A DNA stretch of 59,830 nucleotides from Desulfobacteraceae bacterium (GTDB lineage: Bacteria > Desulfobacterota > Desulfobacteria > Desulfobacterales > Desulfosalsimonadaceae), in the NCBI GenBank assembly GCA_011390465.1, contig JAABSH010000018.1:1-59830 (forward strand), in the 5' to 3' direction. The position numbers and the translations under genes are program-made. Below the pieces are notes generated by a model that was given only the letters and a program-made list of their open reading frames with translations, was not told the DNA's origin and did no database searches. Below, piece by piece: positions 9,314-18,100 of this stretch; position 1 is the stretch's first letter, and every line of letters begins with the position of its first letter.

Positions 9314-9622
9314 TCAGCAGGCGCTAAACCCCGCCATTGTCCGTATATCCTTCAGCTTTCTCTTGATCGTGCGCCCGGTGACTTTAAGGTCATAGTCCAT
9401 TTGCAGATTAAGCCAGTATTCCGGCGTTTGCCCGGTCGCTTTTCCGATCAGGAAAGCCATTTCAGCCGTGACAGGCCGACGGCCATGGATGATATGGGAT
9501 ATTCGCATGGGGGAGACATTCAGATTTTTTGCAAAAGCGGCTTGAGAAATGCCTTTTTCTTGCAAAATTTCTTTGATAAATTCTCCAGGATGAATAGGGG
9601 AAAGTCCGTTTATTGAATACAT
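9314..9622 (-). CDS. higA: HigA-family antitoxin (XRE helix-turn-helix)
   Basis: A 102-residue protein with the HigA opening IHPGEFIKEILQEKGIS and a Cro/C1-type helix-turn-helix (QAAFAKNLNVSPMRISHIIHG), followed by the conserved TGQTPEYWLNLQ segment. Antitoxins of this family bind the toxin and repress the operon through DNA binding. It lies 10 bases after the toxin gene; toxin first, antitoxin second is the normal higBA order. Confidence 0.92.
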   Translation of the reverse strand: MYSINGLSPIHPGEFIKEILQEKGISQAAFAKNLNVSPMRISHIIHGRRPVTAEMAFLIGKATGQTPEYWLNLQMDYDLKVTGRTIKRKLKDIRTMAGFSAC

Positions 9623-9632
9623 AATTCACCAT

Positions 9633-9914
9633 TTAATGATAATCGGTTATTTCCACACCAAACGCATTGCCGTTTTCAAAACGGAAACAGATTCGCCATT
9701 GATTATTAACGCGAATACTCCATTGACCGTTCCGGTCATCTTTCAATGCTTCAAGGCGGTTTGACGGTGGCTGTCTGAGGTCATTCAACACTGTCGCCGC
9801 ATTAATTTGAATCAAACGCATCGCCGCCCTTGAGAGAATGTCCGCCGGAAACCGTCTTGACTTGCCGGAATAAAAAAAGCGTTCCGTTTCCTTACAGGCG
9901 AATGATTGAATCAT
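9633..9914 (-). CDS. higB: HigB toxin (RelE/ParE superfamily mRNA interferase)
   Basis: This 93-residue protein matches the short HigB pattern: MIQSFACKETERFF at the N-terminus, then ALKDDRNGQWSIRVNNQWRICFRF and a C-terminal DYH. Relatives cleave mRNA on the ribosome. The ATG at 9914 is the only start that fits the family. It has no ribosome site and lies about where transcription should start, given the -10 at 9921-9926, so the message may be leaderless. It is co-transcribed with higA. Confidence 0.9.
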   Translation of the reverse strand: MIQSFACKETERFFYSGKSRRFPADILSRAAMRLIQINAATVLNDLRQPPSNRLEALKDDRNGQWSIRVNNQWRICFRFENGNAFGVEITDYH

Positions 9915-9920
9915 GGCATA

Positions 9921-9949
9921 AATATAAACAAATTGTTTATGATGGTCAA
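9921..9949 (-). promoter_or_regulatory. higBA promoter with overlapping palindromic operator
   Basis: On the minus strand TTGACC (9949-9944) and TATATT (9926-9921) are separated by 17 bases. A perfect palindrome with arms ATAAACAA/TTGTTTAT (9924-9940, one central base) covers the spacer and -10. This is a natural site for HigA autorepression; the HigA link is inferred. Confidence 0.65.
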
Positions 9950-9950
9950 T

Positions 9951-10262
9951 GAAAAAAACTGGATCATTTTTTTGTTCAAGGTATTATAGAAATCAAAACG
10001 CTTGCCTCCTATTTTATAAAGTATTACCGATAATCGCACTTTTAAAAAGAACATGGATACAATCTTATATGTTCCGTTTTCGGTCCTTCATAGAATAAAA
10101 GTGAATATCCATCAGATATCCAATTTTTCATCATCCAGCCAGGGTTGTTTTACTTGAGATCAGGTGCGTTGTGATGTAGAGTAAAAATTTAAAAGCTGGC
10201 AGGCAGGGATTATTTTGGGTTCTACGCACTGAATATAGAAATTAAACCGGAAGGAAACGCAG
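9951..10262. other. AT-rich intergenic region before sppA
   Basis: No gene, RNA or repeat could be supported in these bases. The region should contain the sppA promoter; the only clear signal is AAGGAAA just before the GTG start at 10263. Confidence 0.4.
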
Positions 10263-11255
10263 GTGAAAGAAAGACAGTTTATTTCCATGGTTTTACTCGT
10301 GATGGTTTGTGGAGTGATGAACGGATGCATGTTTCCGACGGTCAAGCTGTTTACGGATGCATCGGATCCGCTGAAGGAATTTGTTCTTGAGGGCCGTGAA
10401 GACGGCAAGGTGCTGGTTATTCCGGTGCATGGCATTATTTCCGATATCCCGAAAAAAGGCGTGCTTGCGGATCAGCCCAGCATGCTGCAGGAGATTGTTT
10501 CCCGGCTGAAACTGGCGGAGGCCGATCCCGAGGTAAAAGCGGTTCTGTTTAAAATTGACTCCCCGGGCGGCGCGGTTACGGCCAGTGATATTCTGTATAA
10601 CGAGATCAAATCCTTTAAAGCCCGCACCGGCATTAAGGTCACGGCCATGATTATGAATATCGCGGCCTCCGGCGGCTATTACATTGCCCTGCCGGCGGAT
10701 TTGATCATGGCCCATCCCACTTCAATTACCGGTTCCGTGGGGGTTATTTTCCTGCAGCCGAAATTTTATGAACTCATGGATAAAATCGGTGTCGGGATAT
10801 CTGCCAATACATCCGGTGAAAACAAGGATATGGGATCGCCCTTCAGAAAAACCAGTGACGCGGAGGAGCGGATTTTTCAGCATCTGACGGACACCCTGGG
10901 CCAGCGGTTCATGGATCTGGTGAAACAGCACCGGAAAATTGATGAAGCCGCCGCCGCTGATATCCGCACTGCCCGTATCTACCTGGCGGAAGACGCCCGG
11001 CAACAGGGACTTATTGACGGTATTGGCTATCTTGATGAGGCCATTGACCGGACCCGGGCCCTTGCCGGTTTGGACGAGGACTGCCAGGTGGTGGTATACC
11101 GGCGGGTGGAATACCCGGAAGATAATGTGTATAATATTCAGTCCCGATATGGTGGAGGCACCCATGCGTTGGTGGATCTGGGACTGCCGGATGCGGATTT
11201 TCTGAACCGGGCCGGGTTTTATTATCTCTGGCCCGCCGGGATTAACGGAGAATAG
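10263..11255 (+). CDS. sppA: SppA-like signal peptide peptidase (S49), lipoprotein
   Basis: A 330-residue serine protease of the short S49 (SppA 36K) type, which degrades cleaved signal peptides and damaged membrane proteins. The N-terminus is a signal sequence ending in a lipobox-like VMNGC near residue 22, so it is probably lipid-anchored rather than spanning the membrane. Motifs in order are DSPGGAVTASD, the nucleophile region IAASGGYYIALP (Ser near 138), GSVGVI, and the general-base Lys in SGENKDMGSPF (near 188). The start is a GTG with AAGGAAA seven bases upstream. Two paralogous genes of unknown function follow 12 bases downstream and may be co-transcribed. Confidence 0.9.
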   Translation: MKERQFISMVLLVMVCGVMNGCMFPTVKLFTDASDPLKEFVLEGREDGKVLVIPVHGIISDIPKKGVLADQPSMLQEIVSRLKLAEADPEVKAVLFKIDSPGGAVTASDILYNEIKSFKARTGIKVTAMIMNIAASGGYYIALPADLIMAHPTSITGSVGVIFLQPKFYELMDKIGVGISANTSGENKDMGSPFRKTSDAEERIFQHLTDTLGQRFMDLVKQHRKIDEAAAADIRTARIYLAEDARQQGLIDGIGYLDEAIDRTRALAGLDEDCQVVVYRRVEYPEDNVYNIQSRYGGGTHALVDLGLPDADFLNRAGFYYLWPAGINGE

Positions 11256-11267
11256 CGGAAAGTTTTG

Positions 11268-12113
11268 ATGAAGCAGGATGCTGAAGATAAGATAAGTAGG
11301 GTCAGCGGATTCTTGAAGCGCGGTGGTCTTAAGGTGGCGCGAAAAGAAAACGTACTCCGGACCCGCGTGAATACCGGCGCCCTGGTGGATGTTTTTTCAT
11401 TAAAAAACAATCCGGATCGCATTCGCGCACGGATCAAAACAAAAGAAGCTGATTCCCTTAAAAGACAGATATTTGTGGAATCCACCCAAACCGCATTCTC
11501 CAAGGTGCTCCAAGATAAGGTGCGCGTGGACGTGTTTAATCTGTCCCGGGAGGTTGACGGCGCTTATATTTATCTGGCGGATATCGAGCTTGCGCCCGGC
11601 GGGGAAGATGACGAAGCTTTTGAGCTGCCGGAAGACGCCGTCGAAATCGTTGAAACACAAGCTTCTGAACAAAATGCCGGCCCGGATCAATCGGAAATGC
11701 CACTGGAAATGTCTTTGGAAATGTCAGATGCAGCAGTATCTAACGGCCCTGAATCCGACGGGAATCTGGCGGAATTTGCCTTGGATTTTACCCCTCCGGC
11801 GGAAAATCCGGAGCCGAAGAAAAAATCCCTGGCAGAACAGGCCTTTGAACATATAGAGACGGTTGATTCAAAAAGTCTTCGCCAGTGCCTGGATATGATG
11901 GCGCTTAAACGAACCGGCGCGGTGCGCCTGGCCATTACCCGTATTTTCCGAAATTCCCTTGAAGTGGCGGAGCTGGAAAAGACTGTTCACAGGGAAGCCA
12001 AAAAAATCCTGTCCGAGGCCGACCGGGCGGAGCTAAAGGCGGTAAAATCCGTCGGCGGCAACGGGTTTCTTGATCCGGTGATTACCATGCTGTGGAATGA
12101 AGTGTTCCAGTAA
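11268..12113 (+). CDS. Unknown protein, first of two tandem paralogues
   Basis: This 281-residue soluble protein was not recognised. Three parts can be seen: an N-terminal domain of about 105 residues rich in beta-like charged segments (DVFSLKNNPDRIRARIKTKEADSLKRQ), an acidic Met/Pro-rich linker, and a helical C-terminal domain of about 100 residues. The last contains SLAEQAFEHIE, LRQCLDMMALKR, VRLAITRIFRN and a charged helix. Both end domains recur in the next gene, in the same order, so the pair arose by duplication. The ATG at 11268 is chosen over an in-frame TTG one codon earlier. The pair lies between SppA and a divergent-type Hsp70 set and converges on the latter. Confidence 0.75.
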   Translation: MKQDAEDKISRVSGFLKRGGLKVARKENVLRTRVNTGALVDVFSLKNNPDRIRARIKTKEADSLKRQIFVESTQTAFSKVLQDKVRVDVFNLSREVDGAYIYLADIELAPGGEDDEAFELPEDAVEIVETQASEQNAGPDQSEMPLEMSLEMSDAAVSNGPESDGNLAEFALDFTPPAENPEPKKKSLAEQAFEHIETVDSKSLRQCLDMMALKRTGAVRLAITRIFRNSLEVAELEKTVHREAKKILSEADRAELKAVKSVGGNGFLDPVITMLWNEVFQ

Positions 12114-12152
12114 GTTTTGCGTCAATTCTTAGATAAGGGAAGGGGATGTCCA

Positions 12153-12935
12153 TTGGGCCACCAGTTAAATGACAAACTTGCCATTATCCGGGAAAATTTT
12201 CTGGCCGGCCGGGCCACGGTGATGGAAAACGCGGGAACATTCCGGGTGAGTTTCACATCAAATTTCACACCAGATTTCATATCAGGGGAATCTGTTTATA
12301 TTTATCCCGAGACCTATGATGATACCATTACCGCGCGCTATGATACCCGGGAGGCAGATTCGGTCAAACGGCATTTGAAGATCGAAGCCCTGCGCCGCAA
12401 CCTTGCAAGGGAAATTACCTTTGCTGCCATCAGTGACTTTGAAGAGATTTCCTCGGGTCCTCCCCGGTTTACCTATACAGCTGAAGTTGTGGTGGATGAA
12501 TCTGTATTTTTTCACGAAACCCTTCACTATGCGGCAAAAAATGCCGGAACTGAGCCGGCCGGGAGCGGGGGGCCCGCCAACACCGGTGACGCGGACATTG
12601 CCGCGGCACCGGTAGCGCCGGAAACATCCCTGTCCCTGGCAGAGCAGGCAATGGCGGGGCTGGAAGATATTGACATGAAAATGCTCCGCCAGAGCCTGGA
12701 TATGATGAATCTGCGGCGTTCCAGCACTGTCCGGCTGGCGCTGACCCGAATTTTCAGAAATACCGTGGATGTGGCATCCCTGGAAGCGGTCATTGCAGAC
12801 GAAGCCGGGAAACTGCGCACCGATATGGACCGGGAAGAGCTGGGCATTGTCAGGTTGATCAATATTGAAGCATCTCTTGCGCCGGTGATTGAACTGCTGT
12901 GTCGAGCGGTGCTGGGTGACGCGGCTGCCGGCTGA
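12153..12935 (+). CDS. Unknown protein, second tandem paralogue
   Basis: A 260-residue paralogue of the preceding gene. Shared blocks include READSVKRHLKIEALRRN in the N-terminal domain (compare KEADSLKRQIFVEST) and SLAEQAMAGLEDID, LRQSLDMMNLRRSSTVRLAL and TRIFRN in the C-terminal domain; the linkers differ. The start is set at TTG 12153, because AAGGGAAGGGG ends eight bases upstream and this aligns with the first paralogue; an upstream in-frame TTG at 12117 has no ribosome site. No signal peptide or membrane segment is seen. It is convergent with the J-like/DUF1566 gene, with 15 bases between stops. Function unknown. Confidence 0.72.
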   Translation: MGHQLNDKLAIIRENFLAGRATVMENAGTFRVSFTSNFTPDFISGESVYIYPETYDDTITARYDTREADSVKRHLKIEALRRNLAREITFAAISDFEEISSGPPRFTYTAEVVVDESVFFHETLHYAAKNAGTEPAGSGGPANTGDADIAAAPVAPETSLSLAEQAMAGLEDIDMKMLRQSLDMMNLRRSSTVRLALTRIFRNTVDVASLEAVIADEAGKLRTDMDREELGIVRLINIEASLAPVIELLCRAVLGDAAAG

Positions 12936-12950
12936 CCTTTATCTTGCGGA

Positions 12951-15299
12951 CTATGGATCTCGGACAGCCCGAACGGTGCCGCATTCCAGCGCATTCTTCC
13001 GGGCAGTGGCCCAGCGGTTTCCGCTCTCATTGTCTGCGGAAAGGGTGGTCACATGGGTCTGCCATCCATCGGAATAGGCAGAATAACTGTCTGCGGTCCA
13101 GTAAGTTTTTTTGCCGCTGACCGGAAACGCCGGCGTGGTTTCCAGGATTCCGGATAATTCTTCCGGCGTGGGCAGGCGCCAGTCTGTGAAGCCGCCGGTA
13201 TGCAGGTCCGCAACCCAGGCTTTTCCTTCCGCATAGGGCAGACAGGTGCCGGTGGTTTCAGCATCTGAATCCAGAAGGGACCACATCAGCCCGGTGCGGG
13301 TGTCCAGAACCACCCCTTCCTGCTTTTCAACAAATCGTCCACGGGTGGCGGCCAGTTTTTTCCGCAGGGCACTGGTGGTATCCATGGCTTTTTGCACGGC
13401 TATTTTTTTATTCAACAGCATTATCTGCCGGCGGATGTCTTCATTAAGGGGAGACTCCGGATACGCTGCCAGAAAATCTTCATAAATTCCTAAGGCGGCC
13501 TGATAATCAGGTTCCAGCTGGCCGGCTTTGTCCACCAGGGTGACATAGATTTTTTTGTTCCGTATGTTATCCTGAATTTCCGGGATCATCTGTTTCAGCT
13601 GATCTGAATGGCTGTTGTCGTAGATGTCGATGTATGCTTGGCAAAGCTGCAGGCAGTCTTCCCATTTTTCCTGTTTCGCATAAAAAGAGATCATTTTGCT
13701 GATATAGATGAAATATTCATTGCTGATGGCATCGATCAGGGACTGGACCTCGGCCTTGTGTTTCCCCTCGGGGTGATTCTTGAGATATTGCTGGTAAAGG
13801 GCGATTTTCTGGTCCGGCTCTCCGCTCATGGACACGTCACTTAAGGTTTCAAAATCCTGTTTTTCAATCATTTCCGATACAGCGGCAAGATGTTGCCGGA
13901 TCGCTTTCTGATGGCCGGCATCACGGGCGTTTTCCAGGGATTGTTTCAGAAAGACGGATGCTTTGTCCAGATTGTTTGTCTGGATCAGTTGATCAGCGGT
14001 TTTTAAAATTTCTGAGAGTTCGGCCGCGCGTTTTTCCGATTCAATCTGGTTGATCTGATCCCGGACCGTTTTTTCGTATTTGCTGTTGCCGTGCGCCGCA
14101 AGGTATTGTCTGAGAAGGGTTATTTTTTTATCCGGCGCAGCGGTTTTGACTTTCTGAGCGACCTGCTGATAGGCTTTTTCAACGGATTTTGTGTGCCGGA
14201 GGTGGGACAGTGCAAAATAACCGGCAACCAGCGCCACAAGGAGAATGCCGCACGCCGCCGTCAAAAAAAGAACACGGCGGCTGGTTTCCGGTTTTTTTTC
14301 AATGCGGTATTTTTTTGCCTGACAGAAGTCCTCAATATAGGTGATGGCCTCGTCTTTGTCCATGCCGAATTCAACGGCCCGGTTCACCAGGGCGTCAAAA
14401 TATTCATACCGGATTTTATTGTTGATGGCGGCAATTTGAATATCCGAATCCAGGGCGCTGAGCTTTGCCCTGGCCATGCAGATATCATAGGAAAGCCGGG
14501 TTTCATTTTTTTTAAACAGGATCAGGCACTGGCCGGCCAGGGTCTGACCGGCTGTTACCACGGCATCTTTTTTGCCGATGGCGGCAAGGCTTTTATTTTT
14601 TCGCGCGGCTTTTTCCTGAACTTGTTTCAGATCCGCATTTTCGCCGACCCCGAGAAAATCATACAGGTTTTTGCTGCCGACAATTTTCAGGTTTTCAGCG
14701 ATGGCTTTTTCAAGGGATTTATCCAGGGGCCGGATGGAAAGGGCGCCGGCTTCTTTTTCGTCTTTGAGTATCGGACACCGGACCCGTTTTCGGATTTCTT
14801 GCGGTTCCATGGCATGTTTTTTGGCAATTTTTGCCAGTTCGCTTTCCAGAAGATAGCCCTTGGCCATGCGCAGACTGATAAACTGGTCGATCCGGGAGTA
14901 GCGGGCGTCTTTCTTGGCCGCGATCCGGTCGTTGATTTCCGCCTGTGACAGGCCGTGAATGTCGGCCAGCCGGACAATGTCTTCTTTGGCAATGTAGCCT
15001 TTGCCCATGAGGATGTCGATGTGGCTGTCAATTTCGGAAATTTTGCTTTCCCGGCCCTGTTCCAGAAGTTCTGCTGCAGCGTCTGCTTCCTGTTTTCGCA
15101 ATTCTTCATCCAGCATGACCTTCTGGATATCCGGAATCATGTTGATGTATTTCTGGGCCTGAAGTCCTTTGGTGGGATGATTGCGCAGTCGGCTCCACTG
15201 CACTTTTTTATTCTGGATGGCTCGTTCAATGACGCTGGAATCGTTTTCCGGCGGATCAACCGTGAGTTCAAGAATGATATAATAGTTTTCTCTGTCCAT
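12951..15299 (-). CDS. Transmembrane protein with two J-like domains and C-terminal DUF1566
   Basis: The 782-residue protein combines unusual parts. Residues 5-72 look like a J domain (YYIILELTVDPP, AIQNKKVQW, then HPT where HPD is expected, then MLDEELRKQ). Residues 211-280 look like a second one (LYDFLGVGENADLKQVQEKA to RLSYD) with no HPD. One membrane helix spans about 353-374, preceded by basic residues, so the J-like part should be cytoplasmic. The region after it is helical and TPR-like. The last 125 residues are a DUF1566/Lcl C-terminal domain (DTRTGLMWS, WRLPTPEEL, YWTADSYS), which would be periplasmic. It is encoded after the Hsp70 and GrpE genes on the same strand, suggesting an Hsp70 partner that senses the envelope. 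That role is inference. Confidence 0.75.
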   Translation of the reverse strand: MDRENYYIILELTVDPPENDSSVIERAIQNKKVQWSRLRNHPTKGLQAQKYINMIPDIQKVMLDEELRKQEADAAAELLEQGRESKISEIDSHIDILMGKGYIAKEDIVRLADIHGLSQAEINDRIAAKKDARYSRIDQFISLRMAKGYLLESELAKIAKKHAMEPQEIRKRVRCPILKDEKEAGALSIRPLDKSLEKAIAENLKIVGSKNLYDFLGVGENADLKQVQEKAARKNKSLAAIGKKDAVVTAGQTLAGQCLILFKKNETRLSYDICMARAKLSALDSDIQIAAINNKIRYEYFDALVNRAVEFGMDKDEAITYIEDFCQAKKYRIEKKPETSRRVLFLTAACGILLVALVAGYFALSHLRHTKSVEKAYQQVAQKVKTAAPDKKITLLRQYLAAHGNSKYEKTVRDQINQIESEKRAAELSEILKTADQLIQTNNLDKASVFLKQSLENARDAGHQKAIRQHLAAVSEMIEKQDFETLSDVSMSGEPDQKIALYQQYLKNHPEGKHKAEVQSLIDAISNEYFIYISKMISFYAKQEKWEDCLQLCQAYIDIYDNSHSDQLKQMIPEIQDNIRNKKIYVTLVDKAGQLEPDYQAALGIYEDFLAAYPESPLNEDIRRQIMLLNKKIAVQKAMDTTSALRKKLAATRGRFVEKQEGVVLDTRTGLMWSLLDSDAETTGTCLPYAEGKAWVADLHTGGFTDWRLPTPEELSGILETTPAFPVSGKKTYWTADSYSAYSDGWQTHVTTLSADNESGNRWATARKNALECGTVRAVRDP

Positions 15300-15479
15300 G
15301 AACCATGCTCAATTGTTTTTTGGGTGAAGGGGGGGGGTTACCATTACTCCAACTGCGGCATGATAGCCACACAGGCTTCGGGAACCTGGTAAAATTATCA
15401 GAATCAATAATGGAAATCAATGGGATGCGGAAAAAGCAGAAAAAAAGCTGGTGCAGGCCGCCGACAAGCCGCGGCCGGT

Positions 15480-17159
15480 TCAGTGCACAACCAGGTTCTG
15501 AGACCGGGTAATGGCCCGTTCCAGGTCTTCACCGGCAATGACCGAAGCCGTGTCCACCACCACCTCAATTTGCCGGGCCTGGGAGGTTTCCATGGCCATG
15601 ATATGCAGTTGGCCTTCCTCGTTTAAGGTGAAAGTGATTTCAATGGGCAGGTCCGCCGGCAGATTCGGGGGCAGGTTCAGTATGGCGGTTTTTATCTCCA
15701 CGGCATGTTCCGGCGGGACTTCCACCCGGCTGGTTTCACTTTCCATAATGCGGATTAAAACGGTCTTCTGATTTTCCACGGCAGTGTAAAAGTTCTTTTT
15801 CAGGGTAATGGGAACAGTGGTGTTCCGCAGCACAATATTAAAAACGATTTCCTCGTTTTTGGGGGTGTGAGCCACCACCCCGAAGCTTTTGCTGGTAACG
15901 TTGCGGACTTTAAGCATGGACCGCTCAATACTGGGCAGGGTATAGCCGGTAACGTCCGCCACCTCCTGGGCTGCGGCTTTGAAATCATTGTCTGAGAGGG
16001 TGTTTGTTTCCAGCATTTCGGAAATTTCATCCATATGAGCGATGGGCCGGTTGGTTTTCTGGGACAGGCGCTGAATCAGCCCGTCATTGAGGGTCAGTTT
16101 CCAGCCGTAAATGGCGGCCCCTTTGGCAACGGCTTCATCCGGGTCAAACACTTTCGGGGTAATGGAAAAATTTTCTTCGATCCGGGTTTTAATCTGGGGC
16201 ATGCGGGTGGCGCCGCCCACGAGAATGATTTCGTCAAAGGATTGATATCCCTTGTTTTTGGCCTCTCCCAGCATTTCCCGGGTAAATTCAATGGTTCGTT
16301 CCAGGAGATCTTCCGTGATTTCTTCGAATTTTTCCCGGTCAATGAGCATTTTTACCCGTTCCCCGCCATGGGTAATGGAAATGGGGGTTTTGGGACGCTG
16401 GCTCAGAATTTTTTTGGCCTTTTCCGCGGAAAGCTGAAGATCCTGCCAGGTGTCCGGATCATCCAGAATATCCTCGTCCGTGCCGGTTTCATTCTGAAAC
16501 ACCTCCACCATGTGGGCCACCACCCGGTCATCCCAGTCTTTTCCGCCCAGATTGTGATCCCCGCCGGTGCAGATGACTTCCACGGAATCCTTGCGGATGT
16601 CGATCATGGTGACATCAAAGGTGCCCCCGCCCAGGTCGTAAACCAGCACCACCCGGTCTTCGCTGGAATCCAAGGAACCGTAAGCAATGGCGGCGGCCGT
16701 GGGTTCATTGATGATGTGCCGGACGTTGAACCCTGCGATTTCCCCGGCTTTGCGGGTGGCTTCCCGTTCATTGATGCCGAAATAGGCCGGGCAGGTGATC
16801 ACCACGTCAGTGACGGGTTCGCCCAGAAACTGTTCCGCGTCCTGGGCAAGTTTTTTCAGGATATAAGCGGATATTTCCTCGGCGCGGTATTCTTCGGAGT
16901 TGTGCAGAAAAATAAAATTGGGCTCTCCCATGGACCGTTTGACAAAGCTGACCACTTCATTGGGGTACAGCTTGGAACTTTCCTTGGCCACATCCCCGAC
17001 CACGATGCTTTCATCGTCAAAAAAAACAACAGACGGGGTGACGCGCTCATTTTCCGCGTTCGGGATGATCACGGCCTTGCCGTATTCATCTACATAGGCA
17101 ATGGAAGAATAAGTGGTGCCGAGATCAATACCGAAAATGCGTTTGCTTTGTTCCGTCAT
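15480..17159 (-). CDS. Divergent, lidless Hsp70 (DnaK-like) chaperone
   Basis: This 559-residue Hsp70 has an intact ATPase domain: GIDLGTTYSSIAYV (phosphate 1), VYDLGGGTFDVTMID (phosphate 2) and ILVGGATRMPQIK (adenosine). It departs from DnaK in two ways. The interdomain linker (DVLLLD in DnaK) is missing and replaced by about 50 extra residues between GAAIYGWKL and KVRNVTSKSFG. The protein also stops soon after the beta substrate domain, at LERAITRSQNLVVH, so the helical lid of roughly 100 residues is absent. It overlaps grpE by ATGA and is followed by the J-like/DUF1566 gene, so it probably works with both. It is not the housekeeping DnaK by sequence. Confidence 0.9.
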   Translation of the reverse strand: MTEQSKRIFGIDLGTTYSSIAYVDEYGKAVIIPNAENERVTPSVVFFDDESIVVGDVAKESSKLYPNEVVSFVKRSMGEPNFIFLHNSEEYRAEEISAYILKKLAQDAEQFLGEPVTDVVITCPAYFGINEREATRKAGEIAGFNVRHIINEPTAAAIAYGSLDSSEDRVVLVYDLGGGTFDVTMIDIRKDSVEVICTGGDHNLGGKDWDDRVVAHMVEVFQNETGTDEDILDDPDTWQDLQLSAEKAKKILSQRPKTPISITHGGERVKMLIDREKFEEITEDLLERTIEFTREMLGEAKNKGYQSFDEIILVGGATRMPQIKTRIEENFSITPKVFDPDEAVAKGAAIYGWKLTLNDGLIQRLSQKTNRPIAHMDEISEMLETNTLSDNDFKAAAQEVADVTGYTLPSIERSMLKVRNVTSKSFGVVAHTPKNEEIVFNIVLRNTTVPITLKKNFYTAVENQKTVLIRIMESETSRVEVPPEHAVEIKTAILNLPPNLPADLPIEITFTLNEEGQLHIMAMETSQARQIEVVVDTASVIAGEDLERAITRSQNLVVH

Positions 17160-17947
17160 GAGTTGTTGTTATCCTCCGAGGTGGACTCAATATGGTAGGC
17201 ATAGGCAGATACCATTTCCGGCCGGACGACTTTGCCGTCCCATTCATAACCCGGCCGCAACCGTTCCGCAACGATTTTATCCTTTTCCGGATCATCGGTA
17301 TCAATTTTTTTCAAAACCCGCTGACGGGCGGGATCAAACACATCTCCCTCACAGGAAAATGGCACAACCCCTTCCCAGGAAAACAGGTCTTCCAGGTCAG
17401 ATGCAGTGTTTTCAATATATTTCAGGAGTTTTTCCGTTTTTTCATCTGTCGGTGCATCCGTATCCGCCTGGTTTTTATAATGAATTGTAAATTTGCGCAT
17501 ATCATCCACAACCTTGATGATATCCATGATAATGCGGTGGATGTATTTTTTTACCAGGCCTTCCCGAAAATCCTGAAGGTTCCGGTGCAGATCGTCAATA
17601 ATTTTATTTTTGTGCGCATCATATTTTAATTTGCTTTCAAAGGCATTTGAAAGCTCGTCAATCTGATTTTTAATGACGGTGATCATGGGCATATTCATGG
17701 GGATATCCGGGGGCATATCCATCGACATATTCACTGCGGATTCTGTTGCCGGCCCTGATTCTATAGCGCTGTCAGCGGCGGTCTCACCGTCGGGACGGTC
17801 ATCTAAATCATCGTCTTTGGTTCTGCCGGCGGCCAATGGGGTAAGGGCTTCATCAACAGGGATGCCGATTTCAAAAGCGTCATCATCAAAGTCATTTTCA
17901 TAGACGGGATCGGGATTTTCATCATAGCTGTTGTTTTTATCATCCAT
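17156..17947 (-). CDS. GrpE-like nucleotide exchange factor
   Basis: A 263-residue protein with a long acidic, Met/Pro-rich N-terminus, then a coiled-coil (VIKNQIDELSNAFESKLKYD and following heptads) and a GrpE-like C-terminal beta region (VFDPARQRVLKKIDTDDP...VVRPEMVSAY). GrpE dimers release ADP from Hsp70. The ATG at 17947 lies six bases after AGG; an upstream in-frame TTG at 17953 is less likely. It is the first gene of the Hsp70 operon, its stop overlaps the Hsp70 start (ATGA), and a good sigma-70 promoter lies upstream. The weak match to standard GrpE suits a dedicated partner for the divergent Hsp70. Confidence 0.82.
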   Translation of the reverse strand: MDDKNNSYDENPDPVYENDFDDDAFEIGIPVDEALTPLAAGRTKDDDLDDRPDGETAADSAIESGPATESAVNMSMDMPPDIPMNMPMITVIKNQIDELSNAFESKLKYDAHKNKIIDDLHRNLQDFREGLVKKYIHRIIMDIIKVVDDMRKFTIHYKNQADTDAPTDEKTEKLLKYIENTASDLEDLFSWEGVVPFSCEGDVFDPARQRVLKKIDTDDPEKDKIVAERLRPGYEWDGKVVRPEMVSAYAYHIESTSEDNNNS

Positions 17948-18019
17948 GATCAACCTGTTTTTTTGTCTTGAAATAAAGGGGGATCGTATCAGCCTTGAAA
18001 TCTTTAATTATTTCTATAT

Positions 18020-18048
18020 ATTAAATTTAAAATCCGTCTTTTTGTCAA
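18020..18048 (-). promoter_or_regulatory. Sigma-70 promoter of the grpE-Hsp70 operon
   Basis: On the minus strand TTGACA (18048-18043) is followed after exactly 17 bases by TTTAAT (18025-18020), a five-of-six -10. The predicted start near 18013 leaves a leader of about 65 bases before grpE. No heat-shock CIRCE repeat or sigma-32-type site was seen. Confidence 0.65.
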
Positions 18049-18100
18049 GCAAAAATTTAAAAGCCTGCCGAAAACCGGTATTTTAGTATTAAAATTGTTC

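Noticed and set aside
16035-17198. 387-codon open frame antisense to the Hsp70 gene
   Set aside because: Shadow of a gene with clear Hsp70 motifs on the other strand.
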